This document shows, one piece after another, positions 15,636 to 24,651 of a stretch of DNA of 64,000 nucleotides. Origin of the DNA: WRGT01 sp964450405. Its GTDB lineage: Bacteria; Spirochaetota; UBA4802; UBA5550. The stretch's first letter is position 1; the number at the start of each line of letters is the position of its first letter. Below the pieces are notes generated by a model. The model made no database searches and was not told where the DNA came from. It saw nothing but the letters and a program-made list of their open reading frames with translations. The stretch spans positions 1 through 64,000 of the forward strand of contig CAYVCQ010000024.1 in NCBI GenBank assembly GCA_964450405.1, in the 5' to 3' direction. Made by a program: the position numbers and the translations under genes.

Positions 15636-18053
15636 CTATATAAACCTCTCAATCACTTCGAGCAGATTGTTCTGATCAAAACTGCTTTTTGCAATATAGG
15701 CATTAGCTCCGGAATCAATACCCCGTTTCTTATCATCTGCAGATTCAAGACCTGTAACAAGAACTACCGGTATATCACCATACCGGGCGTCACCGCGTAT
15801 CTTTTCTGTAAGTTCAAATCCGTCCATCTTCGGCATCTGGACATCTGAAACTACAAGGTCAAAATTGCCGTTTATCAGTTTTGTAAAACCGTCAATACCG
15901 TCAACAGCCGATGTAACATTATAACCCACAGCCTCAAGTATATTGACATACAGGGATCTGGCAGTAATTGAATCCTCAACAACAAGTATTGATCTCCTGG
16001 CCGTACTTTTACCGTTTTCACCTGTATTTGCAACCTTCAAAGAAGAAGAGGTAAAACCCGATCTGGATGCGGACTTTATAATATCAGCAACATGAAGTAT
16101 CATTACAACTTTTCCTGAAGCAAGTACCGTGGCGCCGCTGATATTTCTTACACGTCCAAGCTGCCTCCCCATATTTTTCAGAAGCATTTCATCTTCATTC
16201 AAAACTGCATCAATAGTAAATGCAATATACTTCCCGCCTGAGGGAATAATCATTATATGAATAAATTCATCATTTTCATTTCTTCCGGTGAATGGCATTT
16301 CAAGAATATCCTCAAGTCTTACCAGCGATACCGCGCGTTCCCTATATGTAATTGTCTCCCTGTTCTCAACAGTTTTAATTTCGGATATATGAACTCTGGA
16401 TATTTTTTCTACATTCCTGGTCGGGACAACAAACAATTGTCCTGCACAGTCTATCAATATACCACGGAAAGTGGCTATGGTTACCGGGAGTATTATATGG
16501 AACGCCGCTCCCTTCCCCCGAACAGATTTAACATGTACCGATCCGCCAAGCCTCTCCGCCTTTTCCTTCACTATGGCCATACCCAGCCCCCTGCCCGACA
16601 TTGTTGTAATAATCGGACTGGTGGATACACCGGATTCAAAGATAAGATTTACCGCTTCTTCATCGATGAGTTTTTCACTCTCGGCATCAGAAATCAGTCC
16701 CTGTTTTACAGCAGCTGATTTTACCTCTGCCGGATTTATTCCTGCACCGTCATCTGAAACAATTATTTCAACTCTCCCGGCATCGAGCTGATTGACCGAA
16801 ACTTCAATTATACCCTTTTCAGGTTTACCAAGCTTTTTACGCAGTGATGCTGATTCAATTCCATGATCAATGCTGTTTCTGATAAGATGGATAAATGGAT
16901 CTTTCATCTCCTGAAGCACACGCTTGTCGATCTCAATCTCTGTTCCTTTCAGAATTAGTTCGATCTCCTTATCCTGTTCCCTTGAGATTTCTCTTACCAG
17001 CTTAGGGAAACCCTCTGATGTGTAAGAGAAAGGCATTAATAAAATGTTTTTCATGTCTATCAGAAGATCATCGACCAGCCCCCCTGTCGAACGTGAGTCA
17101 ACGTCGATTGCTCTTTTTAAATTGACCAGTCTGTTTTCTATATCAGATTTCATTGATTCACTGAAATCCATTAAATACTTCATTGCTGAAGAATATCGCT
17201 CCATTTCTTTATTGCCTGATTCATCTTCTCTAGCATCAAAACGTGGTCCGGCTTTTTTAAAATCACTGAATATCTTTACCCACTCTTTACTGCGGTGAAC
17301 AAGAAGCCGTTGAATATCCTCTATCTCTGAGGAATAGTGTCTGGCGGCGAGTTTAACAGCTACAAGCTCCTCCGCCTTTACAAGAAGAGATTCAAGCTTT
17401 GAAGCTGATACACGGATTGTTTCCTTTGCTGCAGCTGCCTGTTTATTAAGAAGCTGCTCTGCGGCACGCTGTCTTCTGTCAGGAATAGTCCGTTTTGAAA
17501 GTTCATGATTTATTGTTTCCTGTATTTCAGTTTCACTCTCTCTTACCGGAACATCTGTTGTTTCTGTTTTAGAGACTGATTCCTCTACCTGAATATCGGG
17601 GTTTTTATGTAATGAATTCTTACCGGAATTACCGGAAATTACTGTTCCGCCTGCTGCTTTGAAGAGTCGCTCTTTCAGAAGCTGTAGCTGAATCTCCTGA
17701 TCCCTATCACGTCCGGTTTCATCAGCATTTACCATTTCAGTTAATAAATCATTTGAATCATTGAGAACACTTTTAATTTCATCAGTCAGGGAGATACCTC
17801 CGCGCTGCAGCATCGACAGCAGATCTTCCATCGACTGACAGAGAGATTCCATATCCCTCAAACTTACAGAACGGGAGGCACCTTTTAAACTATGCGCGCT
17901 TCTGTAGATAATTTCAATTATCGAACTCTTCTCTTCGGCTGAGGTATTCTTTTCAAGCCTGAAAAGACCTGAAGATATAGATGATATATGTTCAGCCGCC
18001 TCTACCTTAAAGATAGAGAGAAGCTTTTTAATGAATTCTTCATCTCTGGGCAT
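15636..18053 (-). CDS. cheA: Hybrid CheA-REC histidine kinase (WspE-like)
   Basis: 805 residues. The Hpt domain is at 1-115 with the phosphorylated His in AHSLKGASRSV (His54). A linker with coiled coil (about 200-330) replaces a clear P2 domain. Next is HATPase_c (about 335-510) with HLIRNSIDHGIE, DDGAGI and GRGLGMAIVKE. A CheW-like coupling domain covers about 515-655. A C-terminal receiver (about 680-803) has VVSDVQMPKMDG. It autophosphorylates on receptor signal and passes phosphate to CheB and the REC proteins, while its own receiver may compete for phosphate. The CheA-REC fusion is typical of WspE and FrzE-like systems rather than of flagellar chemotaxis. Confidence 0.93.
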   Translation of the reverse strand: MPRDEEFIKKLLSIFKVEAAEHISSISSGLFRLEKNTSAEEKSSIIEIIYRSAHSLKGASRSVSLRDMESLCQSMEDLLSMLQRGGISLTDEIKSVLNDSNDLLTEMVNADETGRDRDQEIQLQLLKERLFKAAGGTVISGNSGKNSLHKNPDIQVEESVSKTETTDVPVRESETEIQETINHELSKRTIPDRRQRAAEQLLNKQAAAAKETIRVSASKLESLLVKAEELVAVKLAARHYSSEIEDIQRLLVHRSKEWVKIFSDFKKAGPRFDAREDESGNKEMERYSSAMKYLMDFSESMKSDIENRLVNLKRAIDVDSRSTGGLVDDLLIDMKNILLMPFSYTSEGFPKLVREISREQDKEIELILKGTEIEIDKRVLQEMKDPFIHLIRNSIDHGIESASLRKKLGKPEKGIIEVSVNQLDAGRVEIIVSDDGAGINPAEVKSAAVKQGLISDAESEKLIDEEAVNLIFESGVSTSPIITTMSGRGLGMAIVKEKAERLGGSVHVKSVRGKGAAFHIILPVTIATFRGILIDCAGQLFVVPTRNVEKISRVHISEIKTVENRETITYRERAVSLVRLEDILEMPFTGRNENDEFIHIMIIPSGGKYIAFTIDAVLNEDEMLLKNMGRQLGRVRNISGATVLASGKVVMILHVADIIKSASRSGFTSSSLKVANTGENGKSTARRSILVVEDSITARSLYVNILEAVGYNVTSAVDGIDGFTKLINGNFDLVVSDVQMPKMDGFELTEKIRGDARYGDIPVVLVTGLESADDKKRGIDSGANAYIAKSSFDQNNLLEVIERFI

Positions 18054-18068
18054 AAAATTCTATCCCTG

Positions 18069-19712
18069 TTATACCTTAAACTTCTGTGTCATCTGTTTCA
18101 TCCTACCACCCATTTCATCAAGGTTTCTGGATAAACTCTCAGACTGGCGGGTACTGTCCACAATCTGTTCAGTTGCTTTCTTTATGCTCTCCATAGCCAT
18201 TGCCACCTGATCGACTCCGATAACCTGCTCATTAATTGAAACTACAATCTGCATTGATGCCTGGGAGGATTTAACTATTCCATCTGACATCTGACGGATT
18301 GCCTCTCTGGCCTCATGGGACTGTTTAACCCCTGCATCAACTGCATTTTTACCCTGTTCAGTTGCCATAACCGCGCCGGTAATGGATTTCTGTATATCAC
18401 TCAAAATAGTTCTCACCTGATTTGTTGCGTCCTTCGACTGCTCGGCCAGACTCCGCACCTCCTGCGCAACCACGGCAAATCCCTTGCCATGTTCACCCGC
18501 CTTTGATGCTTCGATTGATGCGTTTACCGCCAGAAGATTAGACTGACTGGCAAGATCATTAACCGCCGCAATAATTAAACCGATTGTCTGACTCTGTTCA
18601 CTGAGCTTTACAATACTGTTTGCTATAAAATCCATCTGCTCACGGATCCTTCCCATGATAGAAAAGAATTCCTCTGCTGATCTGCTTCCGGATTCGGAAA
18701 CCTGCGCGGTATTCTGTGATATATCAGATACAAGATTTGCCTTCTGACTGACAAGTCTTGAAGTCTGCTTAACCTCTTCCATTGTTGTAGTAGTCTCTGA
18801 AACAGATGTTGATGTCTCCTGGGCACTTGTCACAAGCTGTTTTGCAGTTGCGGATACCTGACTTGTTGAACTTGCAAGAGTGTTTATAATTTCAAATATA
18901 CCCTTTGTCTGATCTCTAAGACTGTCACTCATCTCTCTTAAAGACTGCATCAGTTCGCCAACTTCGTCTTTACGGTTTTCAACATCAATATCAACAGTGA
19001 GATCGCCGCTTGAGATTCTATTGGCTGCTTTAATAGCAGTGGAAAGCGGACGTGTAATACTCAGTGTCAGGAAAACTGCTAAAGCTATACCGGAAAGAAG
19101 AGCAGTGAGACCTATTATTACAATATAAGTCCGCGTGTCATCAAGGGCTTCCATCATTTCATTATAACGGAGTTCATTTCGCTCTTCATTATACTTAATA
19201 AGATTATTCAAGCCACCTATCCATTCTTTTACTGTAGGATAAGCCTGTGTAAACATAATCTCTGCACCCTGATCGAACCTCCCTGAAGATGCCGATGCAA
19301 TAACCTTATCCTGAAGATCAGTTGCAGTTTCACCGGATGATTTCACTTTCGCAATAAGATTCAACCCCCTTACATCTTCCGTATTAGTCATCTCTTCCAG
19401 TTTCTGAATTGAATCGCTATATTTTTTTCTTTTATCAGCCATACTGGTCTTTACATTATCAATATAAGTGTGAACATCAGCTCTGCCGCGTCCAAGAAGT
19501 GCATTGCGGACTTCAATGGCAGTCTCTCTGGCATTATCAATCATGGAACTGGACAACTGAATCCGTACATTGTTTATCTTAACAATCCGTTCAACTCTAT
19601 CCTGACTCCTTCTCATTGAGACAAAGCTGATCATAATTACTGCAATCATTAAAGTGATTATAACACCAAATCCTACGCTCAGACGAAGACCTACTTTCAA
19701 ATTTTTAAACAT
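18069..19712 (-). CDS. Methyl-accepting chemotaxis protein (WspA-like)
   Basis: 547 residues. Transmembrane helix 1 is at about 11-32. The periplasmic four-helix-bundle sensor is at about 35-192, helix 2 at about 194-217, HAMP at about 218-270 and the cytoplasmic signalling coiled coil at about 280-545. The hairpin tip has GFAVVAQEVRSLAEQSKDAT, the CheA/CheW contact. The size and architecture match WspA, which senses surface contact; a 4HB sensor gives no direct clue to the ligand. It lies after the second cheW (67-base gap) and 15 bases before cheA. Confidence 0.93.
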   Translation of the reverse strand: MFKNLKVGLRLSVGFGVIITLMIAVIMISFVSMRRSQDRVERIVKINNVRIQLSSSMIDNARETAIEVRNALLGRGRADVHTYIDNVKTSMADKRKKYSDSIQKLEEMTNTEDVRGLNLIAKVKSSGETATDLQDKVIASASSGRFDQGAEIMFTQAYPTVKEWIGGLNNLIKYNEERNELRYNEMMEALDDTRTYIVIIGLTALLSGIALAVFLTLSITRPLSTAIKAANRISSGDLTVDIDVENRKDEVGELMQSLREMSDSLRDQTKGIFEIINTLASSTSQVSATAKQLVTSAQETSTSVSETTTTMEEVKQTSRLVSQKANLVSDISQNTAQVSESGSRSAEEFFSIMGRIREQMDFIANSIVKLSEQSQTIGLIIAAVNDLASQSNLLAVNASIEASKAGEHGKGFAVVAQEVRSLAEQSKDATNQVRTILSDIQKSITGAVMATEQGKNAVDAGVKQSHEAREAIRQMSDGIVKSSQASMQIVVSINEQVIGVDQVAMAMESIKKATEQIVDSTRQSESLSRNLDEMGGRMKQMTQKFKV

Positions 19713-19779
19713 TTACAATTCCTCCTGGTACTATTAGCTTTCATTAAAATATTTTATACGACTGACTCAATATTCCATC

Positions 19780-20319
19780 TCACTTCACTTCCTCATTAAC
19801 TATCAGTTTCTCATCCCCGAGAATTTTTCCGCCGTCGAGTATTATAAGTCTATTCCCTGTAACTCCCTTCAGGTAATCTAACCTGACATCGGTAAGTGTC
19901 GGGAGAGATGTCTCCACATCCTCCATGGATATTTTTTTAACGCCAAGTATCTCATCTGCAAGGATACCGAATTCCATCACCGGTGAGTGCAGTATTATAA
20001 CTTTATTAAGATCCGACAATCCCTTCCTGGAGAGATCAAAAAATTTACCCGGATCAATAATCGAAAGTATCTGCCCGCGTATATTTATAACTCCTGTAAC
20101 AAACGATGGAGTACATGGAACAGGTGTAAAATTTTTCAGAGGGTAAACCTCCCGGATATACTGCGATTCAATACCGTACCTTTCCCGGTCGAGCATAAAC
20201 TCGCACACTTCGATCTCATCAGCATCACTTTTAGCAGCAACCTCTACTGCAAGCTTTGCCGCGCGCTGGTGAAGTATATTCTTGTTTTCATCCGGATCAT
20301 TTTTTATTTCAGATATCAT
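19780..20319 (-). CDS. cheW: CheW-type coupling protein (second)
   Basis: 179 residues. A CheW fold covers about 38-170 after a short charged N-terminal extension. It has IESQYIREVYPLKNFTPVPC, then GVINIRGQILSIIDPGKFF and LADEILGVKKI, the usual strand order. It bridges the chemoreceptor and CheA. It starts one base after the cheR stop and corresponds in position to WspD. Having two different CheW proteins in one operon is characteristic of Wsp-type systems. Confidence 0.9.
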   Translation of the reverse strand: MISEIKNDPDENKNILHQRAAKLAVEVAAKSDADEIEVCEFMLDRERYGIESQYIREVYPLKNFTPVPCTPSFVTGVINIRGQILSIIDPGKFFDLSRKGLSDLNKVIILHSPVMEFGILADEILGVKKISMEDVETSLPTLTDVRLDYLKGVTGNRLIILDGGKILGDEKLIVNEEVK

Positions 20320-20320
20320 T

Positions 20321-21787
20321 CTACAGCCTCATTTTCACAGATTCAACAATCTCCGCCAGTCTCCCGGCCGGTATCCCCTCAGATTCGGGAACATAATCAT
20401 CACTATTAAATTTTTTCAGCAGAGAAAGAGCAGTATCAAGATTCTTCTCCGCATCCCTTTTACTGTTCTGCCCCATTGCAATAATCCCCAGAGTATAATA
20501 TGCCATGATAAATCCGGGATCAAGATAGATCGCCTTCCGCAGTGTTGACACAGCATCTACGAGATTACCGGTCTCTTTGTAAATAGAGGCAAGGAGGAAA
20601 TAATTGACCGGATTCATATCATCCAGAGCAACAGCCTCTCTGCAGTGCTTTTCCGCTTCACCAAGCATCCCTTTATTGGCGTATACTCTGGCAATAAGGG
20701 CAAGAGCTTCGGAATTCCCCCGCTCTTTCGAGATAAACAAAGTCAGTTTGTCCAAAGCCTCGTCATACTCACCGGCTTCATAGTGTTTTCTTATCTTTTC
20801 AACAGTGTTGACCGCAGAATTTTTAACTTCCGGTTTCACAGGCAGAGGTGTCTCAATGAATAGAGATTTAAAATTTTCGTTATATTCAGCGGATGTGTCT
20901 ACGGGTATTTTCTTATTAAGTTTTATCGGCGGTTCGGATAATACAGGAGATGAATAAGATACCACGGGCCTCTTGTGAGAATCCTTTTTGTATATTATCG
21001 CTCCCGATGAGGGAAAATTCTGAAAGTTGCCGAAGTAATACTCCGAGAGTTCTGTCTGGCTTACAATAAAGAATCCGCCGTCATTAATTGAGCTGTGAAA
21101 TTTATGCACCACCTTACGGATATTCTCCTCTGAAAAATACATCAGAACATTACGGCAGAATATCACATTCATGGCGTTTGTATCGTTTAATATGGAAGGA
21201 TAATTATCCTCCATCAGATTAAGATAACTGAAGGTAACCATCTTTTTAATCTCAGGGCTGATCTCAAACTGATTATCACTCTTTGTAACAAAATATTTAT
21301 TAATAATCCAATTAGGCACATCGCGGAATGACCATCTAGTATATACTCCGGCAAGCGCCTTACGGATAAATTTCATATTTATATCTGTTGCTAGTATAGT
21401 AATATCCCAATCTTCAATCGAAGGAATAGCCTTCTTTAAAATCATGGCGATAGTATAAGGTTCCTCTCCGGTGGCACACCCTGCGCTCCATATACGCAAA
21501 CGGCGTGTGCCTGACTTAATCAGATCAGGAATAATATTATATTCGAATGCGTTTAATGAAGCGGGTTCTCTAAAAAAATAAGTCTCTCCAACTGTAAGTG
21601 CCGCTGCTAGAGTTTCAAGCTCATCACGGCTTATATCTTTTTTTATTATCTGTTTTGCCAGAGACTCAACATCGGTATAACCAAGGTCTTCATAGATTGA
21701 TAAAACGGCTCTCTCAAGATCGCTCCACTTTTCACGGGGAAAGTGAAGCCCGAGAGTCTCCTCTATGACAATCATAAGATCTGTCAT
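20321..21787 (-). CDS. cheR: CheR methyltransferase with TPR repeats (WspC-like)
   Basis: About 488 residues. The CheR N-terminal helical domain comes first, then the SAM-dependent methyltransferase domain to about residue 260 with WSAGCATGEEPYTIAM (SAM site) and IFCRNVLMYF. A variable linker follows, and three tetratricopeptide-type repeats cover about 350-480 (for example AEKHCREAVALDDMNPVNYF). It methylates receptor glutamates; TPR-bearing CheR is the WspC type. The open frame reaches a TTG at 21841 inside the upstream cheW gene. ATG 21787 is preferred because it opens the usual CheR start, though its Shine-Dalgarno is weak. Confidence 0.9.
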   Translation of the reverse strand: MTDLMIVIEETLGLHFPREKWSDLERAVLSIYEDLGYTDVESLAKQIIKKDISRDELETLAAALTVGETYFFREPASLNAFEYNIIPDLIKSGTRRLRIWSAGCATGEEPYTIAMILKKAIPSIEDWDITILATDINMKFIRKALAGVYTRWSFRDVPNWIINKYFVTKSDNQFEISPEIKKMVTFSYLNLMEDNYPSILNDTNAMNVIFCRNVLMYFSEENIRKVVHKFHSSINDGGFFIVSQTELSEYYFGNFQNFPSSGAIIYKKDSHKRPVVSYSSPVLSEPPIKLNKKIPVDTSAEYNENFKSLFIETPLPVKPEVKNSAVNTVEKIRKHYEAGEYDEALDKLTLFISKERGNSEALALIARVYANKGMLGEAEKHCREAVALDDMNPVNYFLLASIYKETGNLVDAVSTLRKAIYLDPGFIMAYYTLGIIAMGQNSKRDAEKNLDTALSLLKKFNSDDYVPESEGIPAGRLAEIVESVKMRL

Positions 21788-21809
21788 AATATTTTCTGCT
21801 AATAAAAAA

Positions 21810-22274
21810 TTAACCATTCTGTATCTCTGTAAGAGCATCAATGTCGTTTTTTGTATCTATAGAAAGAGTCTTTTCCAGATCATGAATCAGTATCATATCA
21901 CCTGATATTTTTACGATTCCTTCTATATTATTCATATGCGGGAGAATTTCGTCAGAGTTGACCATTTCATCACCGGAAAGCTCTATAACACCAACAATTG
22001 AATCCACAACAAATGCCGCAGTTTTATTTGATATATTCACAATTACTATATAATCATCAATATCAATCTCCCTGGGTGGAAGATTAAGTTTTTTTCTGAT
22101 ATTAAGGACAGGAACGATCTTACCGTGGACATTTATCACTCCAAGCAGAGTGCTTATATTTTCAGGAACAGGCATAATCTCAACGGCATGAATCCCCTTT
22201 TCCACAGAAAAGAGATCAATCGCATAGCTCTGATTCATCAGAGTGAAAACGAAGAGTTTATTGAAACTGTTCAT
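21810..22274 (-). CDS. cheW: CheW-type coupling protein (first)
   Basis: 154 residues, a single CheW domain (FVFTLMNQSYAIDLFSVEKG, LLGVINVHGKIVPVLNIRKK, AAFVVDSIVGVIEL). First gene of the chemosensory operon, in the WspB position. It probably links the chemoreceptor with CheA or with other receptors. The 270-base region upstream (22275-22544) contains a C-rich repeat and an A/T-rich stretch next to the start in which a promoter would lie; no clear -35/-10 pair is seen. Confidence 0.88.
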   Translation of the reverse strand: MNSFNKLFVFTLMNQSYAIDLFSVEKGIHAVEIMPVPENISTLLGVINVHGKIVPVLNIRKKLNLPPREIDIDDYIVIVNISNKTAAFVVDSIVGVIELSGDEMVNSDEILPHMNNIEGIVKISGDMILIHDLEKTLSIDTKNDIDALTEIQNG

Positions 22275-22405
22275 TATAATTATATCCTGTAAACTGACGG
22301 TGTTTTTATAAATATAATGAATTTTCAGATTTTTTCAATAAAATAAATGGAAGATTTGGCCGGAGAGATTTAAACTTTTAAATAAGTTTTGAATAGTTGC
22401 GATCC

Positions 22406-22529
22406 GCTCCGCCCCCTCTGTCACTACGTGACATCTCCCCCATGAATGGGAGGAGAAATGACAGTAAATATTTCGTATTGCCCTTGCCCCATTTATGGGG
22501 AAAGGTGCCCAGCGGGCGGAAAGGGGCGA
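22406..22529 (+). repeat. C-rich palindromic repeat
   Basis: The left end GCTCCGCCCCCTCTGTCACT and the right end GCGGGCGGAAAGGGGCG are imperfect inverted repeats. Inside are TCACTACGTGA and CCCCCATGAATGGG hairpins. The same wording recurs at 30729-30856 and partly at 32896-33055. It lies in the intergenic region between the Wsp-like operon and the Rpn-type gene. Confidence 0.65.
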
Positions 22530-22544
22530 ATAGTCGCCATACAT

Positions 22545-23435
22545 CTACCCGATAAGTTTGTTTATCTCTTCCACGGGCAGACCTGTAATTTCGGAGATCT
22601 TACTTACCGGCATCTTTTCTTTTAATAAATTTGCAGCAATTTTATGTTTTTCTATTAAAATTCCAACCTGAATCCCCTCTTTTTTCAGTTGTTCTCTTTC
22701 TTTTTTTAATGACGTTCTTAACATAGATTTCACCTCTTCTAAACCTTTTACTTCATCTACAAGCTCTTCCCTGTGGCTGAACATATACTTAAACCAGTTA
22801 ATAAACAGCGCTGTCTCGGCTGGCTTTTCTGTCTGCAATAAATCGACTATTGTATCAATCTCCTGTTGAAGTTCTTCACTGCTGCAGTTTTCTGTATAGA
22901 AGAGTGCTGCAACTGAATTTCTTAATCCCTTCAGGAAATTTTTACCGAATTCATTCTCCGCAATTTTATAATAACTGAATCGCGGAATATATTTATCCGG
23001 AATCGATTCTTCAATCAAATTACTCAATTCCTCCGGAGCTGTCCATCTCTTTTCACCGTTGTAAAGCATTATTGGAAATACCGCAGGGAGCTTTTTTAGC
23101 TTATAGTTTCTGTTCAGATATTCATATAATTCAGCAATATACCGTAGCATTCTAAGCGCCATAAACCGGTCTACAGTTGATTGAAATTCCAAAAGTATAA
23201 ATATATATACTTCTTTGTCTTTAAAATATGCTTTAAAAATTAAATCAGATTCTCTGTTTGCAAATTCATCGGTAATAAAACTTTTATCAATCCGCTCAAG
23301 AGTATTGTACTCTATGTGATTGATCCAATCCTCATTTACAAAACCTGTTATAAGCTGTCTGACCAACTCAGGATTTGAAAACAATTTTTTGTAGCCGGAA
23401 TCATGCTTATTATGCTTTTTATTTTTTTTATCCAT
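22545..23435 (-). CDS. Rpn family nuclease / PD-(D/E)XK transposase-like protein
   Basis: 296 residues of the YhgA/Rpn-like group (PF04754 type), proteins with a PD-(D/E)XK nuclease fold that promote recombination. Visible signatures: a basic start with DSGYKKLFSNPE, then ANRESDLIFKAYF with the metal-binding Asp, and IFILLEFQST carrying the catalytic Glu and Gln-Ser. The C-terminus has a charged helix and a short HTH-like end (MPVSKISEITGLPVEEI). It could be mobile-element related or a phase-variable nuclease; no terminal repeats bound it. A GAGG precedes the start. Confidence 0.8.
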   Translation of the reverse strand: MDKKNKKHNKHDSGYKKLFSNPELVRQLITGFVNEDWINHIEYNTLERIDKSFITDEFANRESDLIFKAYFKDKEVYIFILLEFQSTVDRFMALRMLRYIAELYEYLNRNYKLKKLPAVFPIMLYNGEKRWTAPEELSNLIEESIPDKYIPRFSYYKIAENEFGKNFLKGLRNSVAALFYTENCSSEELQQEIDTIVDLLQTEKPAETALFINWFKYMFSHREELVDEVKGLEEVKSMLRTSLKKEREQLKKEGIQVGILIEKHKIAANLLKEKMPVSKISEITGLPVEEINKLIG

Positions 23436-23546
23436 TACCTCACCTCGTAATATATACGATGGCTAGCTCATGAATGATTAAATTTTTTTGTGTATCGGAA
23501 AAAAAGTAAGCCCCGATACGCCGCAGGAAGCAAGGAAAGTTTTATA

Positions 23547-23670
23547 CCTCCCCCTTGACGGGAGAGGATAGGTGGAGGTGAGATATTATACCTCTAATTA
23601 TATTAAAATTAAACTGTTATTCTTTATAACTGAAGTCTCCCTCCCCTAACCCCTCCCATCAAGGGCGGGG
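23547..23670. repeat. Inverted-repeat element with C/G-rich arms
   Basis: CCTCCCCCTTGACGGGAGAG at the left and CTCCCATCAAGGGCGGGG at the right are inverted copies of each other with arms of about 33 bases, separated by an A/T-rich middle. This is a MITE-like, non-coding palindrome between the Rpn-type gene and the outer-membrane protein gene. Confidence 0.55.
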
Positions 23671-23713
23671 AAGTTAAGAAATTAAACATCTACAGATAAT
23701 TTCAAACTCTCCC

Positions 23714-24649
23714 CTATATCTTCATACCGCACCCGGCAGTAAATGACGTGCTGTAAAAATTCCCGCTCTTTTCAATAATTGCTGTATAATAAACACCGGC
23801 TGAAACATACCATTCCGGGGAGAAGTTCCAGCTGAATTCCATCCCCGCCATAGCATATGGTTCAAAAGCGTATTTTGATGTTCTGTTATACTTTCCGGTG
23901 TAGAAACTTCCGTTCACCATATATGGGCTTCTCTCCGGCTCACCGGAATAGAGATAGTTAAAACTGTATCCTGCATATACTGACGGCGCAGCAGAGAAGT
24001 CTTTTAGAAACACATATCTGTATTTTACATTGAGAAGAAGCGGCGCCATCATTGCATACTCAACGGCATCCTTTCCCGGGAAGTAGATGCATCCCAGAGA
24101 AACCCCGCCGTCAACGTAATTGTCGAAGAGATCACTCATTGTAAAACTGAAAAGAACACCGAATCCCGGATCAAGATACTTTTTCAGATCTTCACTATTT
24201 GGCATAACATACATTGCCGAGGCCGAAACACATTTGCTTACAGGATTACGTCTTTCGATTTTTGCACGCTCGATAAATTCGACTTCTTTTTTCAGAACAG
24301 ATATTTCTTCTTTTGAAGTAAGCTGTTTTCTCACTGTATATACATCGGACTCTTCATCTACTATATATCCTTCAAGAAGCGAACCATCGTAGAGCGACAA
24401 TCTCGTCAGCCTTCTGAAGTCTTCGTTATATACAATCCGCTTAAGATTATCTTTTTTAATTGTCTTTTTAGTTCCGTTCTGAACTTTCAGAATGATCACA
24501 TATTGATTCTCTTCTACAATTTTACCTTCAAGTATTGATCCATCAGTCAGGAAGAGAGATTCAGCACTGGCAGTGTTCTGTGTAACGAAAAGTGTTGAGA
24601 TCATCAGCATTGCTGTTAGAAGAAGTTTGTTTGTTATTGAATTTTTCAT
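23714..24649 (-). CDS. Outer-membrane-type protein with two SH3/Sm-like repeats
   Basis: 311 residues. Signal peptide about 1-29 (cleavage near ASA). Two related beta modules follow at about 30-70 and 80-125. Each begins with SLFLTDGSILEGKIVEE or RLSLYDGSLLEGYIVDEE and ends in a conserved I/V turn (LKRIVYNED, VEFIERAKI), the pattern of small beta-barrel domains that regulate or bind. From about 140 onward there are Y/G-rich alternating strands of a likely outer-membrane beta barrel (YRYVFLKDFSAAPSVYAGY). The function is unknown. It is the last gene in a group with three lipoprotein genes, 2 bases after the preceding gene. Confidence 0.6.
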   Translation of the reverse strand: MKNSITNKLLLTAMLMISTLFVTQNTASAESLFLTDGSILEGKIVEENQYVIILKVQNGTKKTIKKDNLKRIVYNEDFRRLTRLSLYDGSLLEGYIVDEESDVYTVRKQLTSKEEISVLKKEVEFIERAKIERRNPVSKCVSASAMYVMPNSEDLKKYLDPGFGVLFSFTMSDLFDNYVDGGVSLGCIYFPGKDAVEYAMMAPLLLNVKYRYVFLKDFSAAPSVYAGYSFNYLYSGEPERSPYMVNGSFYTGKYNRTSKYAFEPYAMAGMEFSWNFSPEWYVSAGVYYTAIIEKSGNFYSTSFTAGCGMKI

Positions 24650-24651
24650 TG

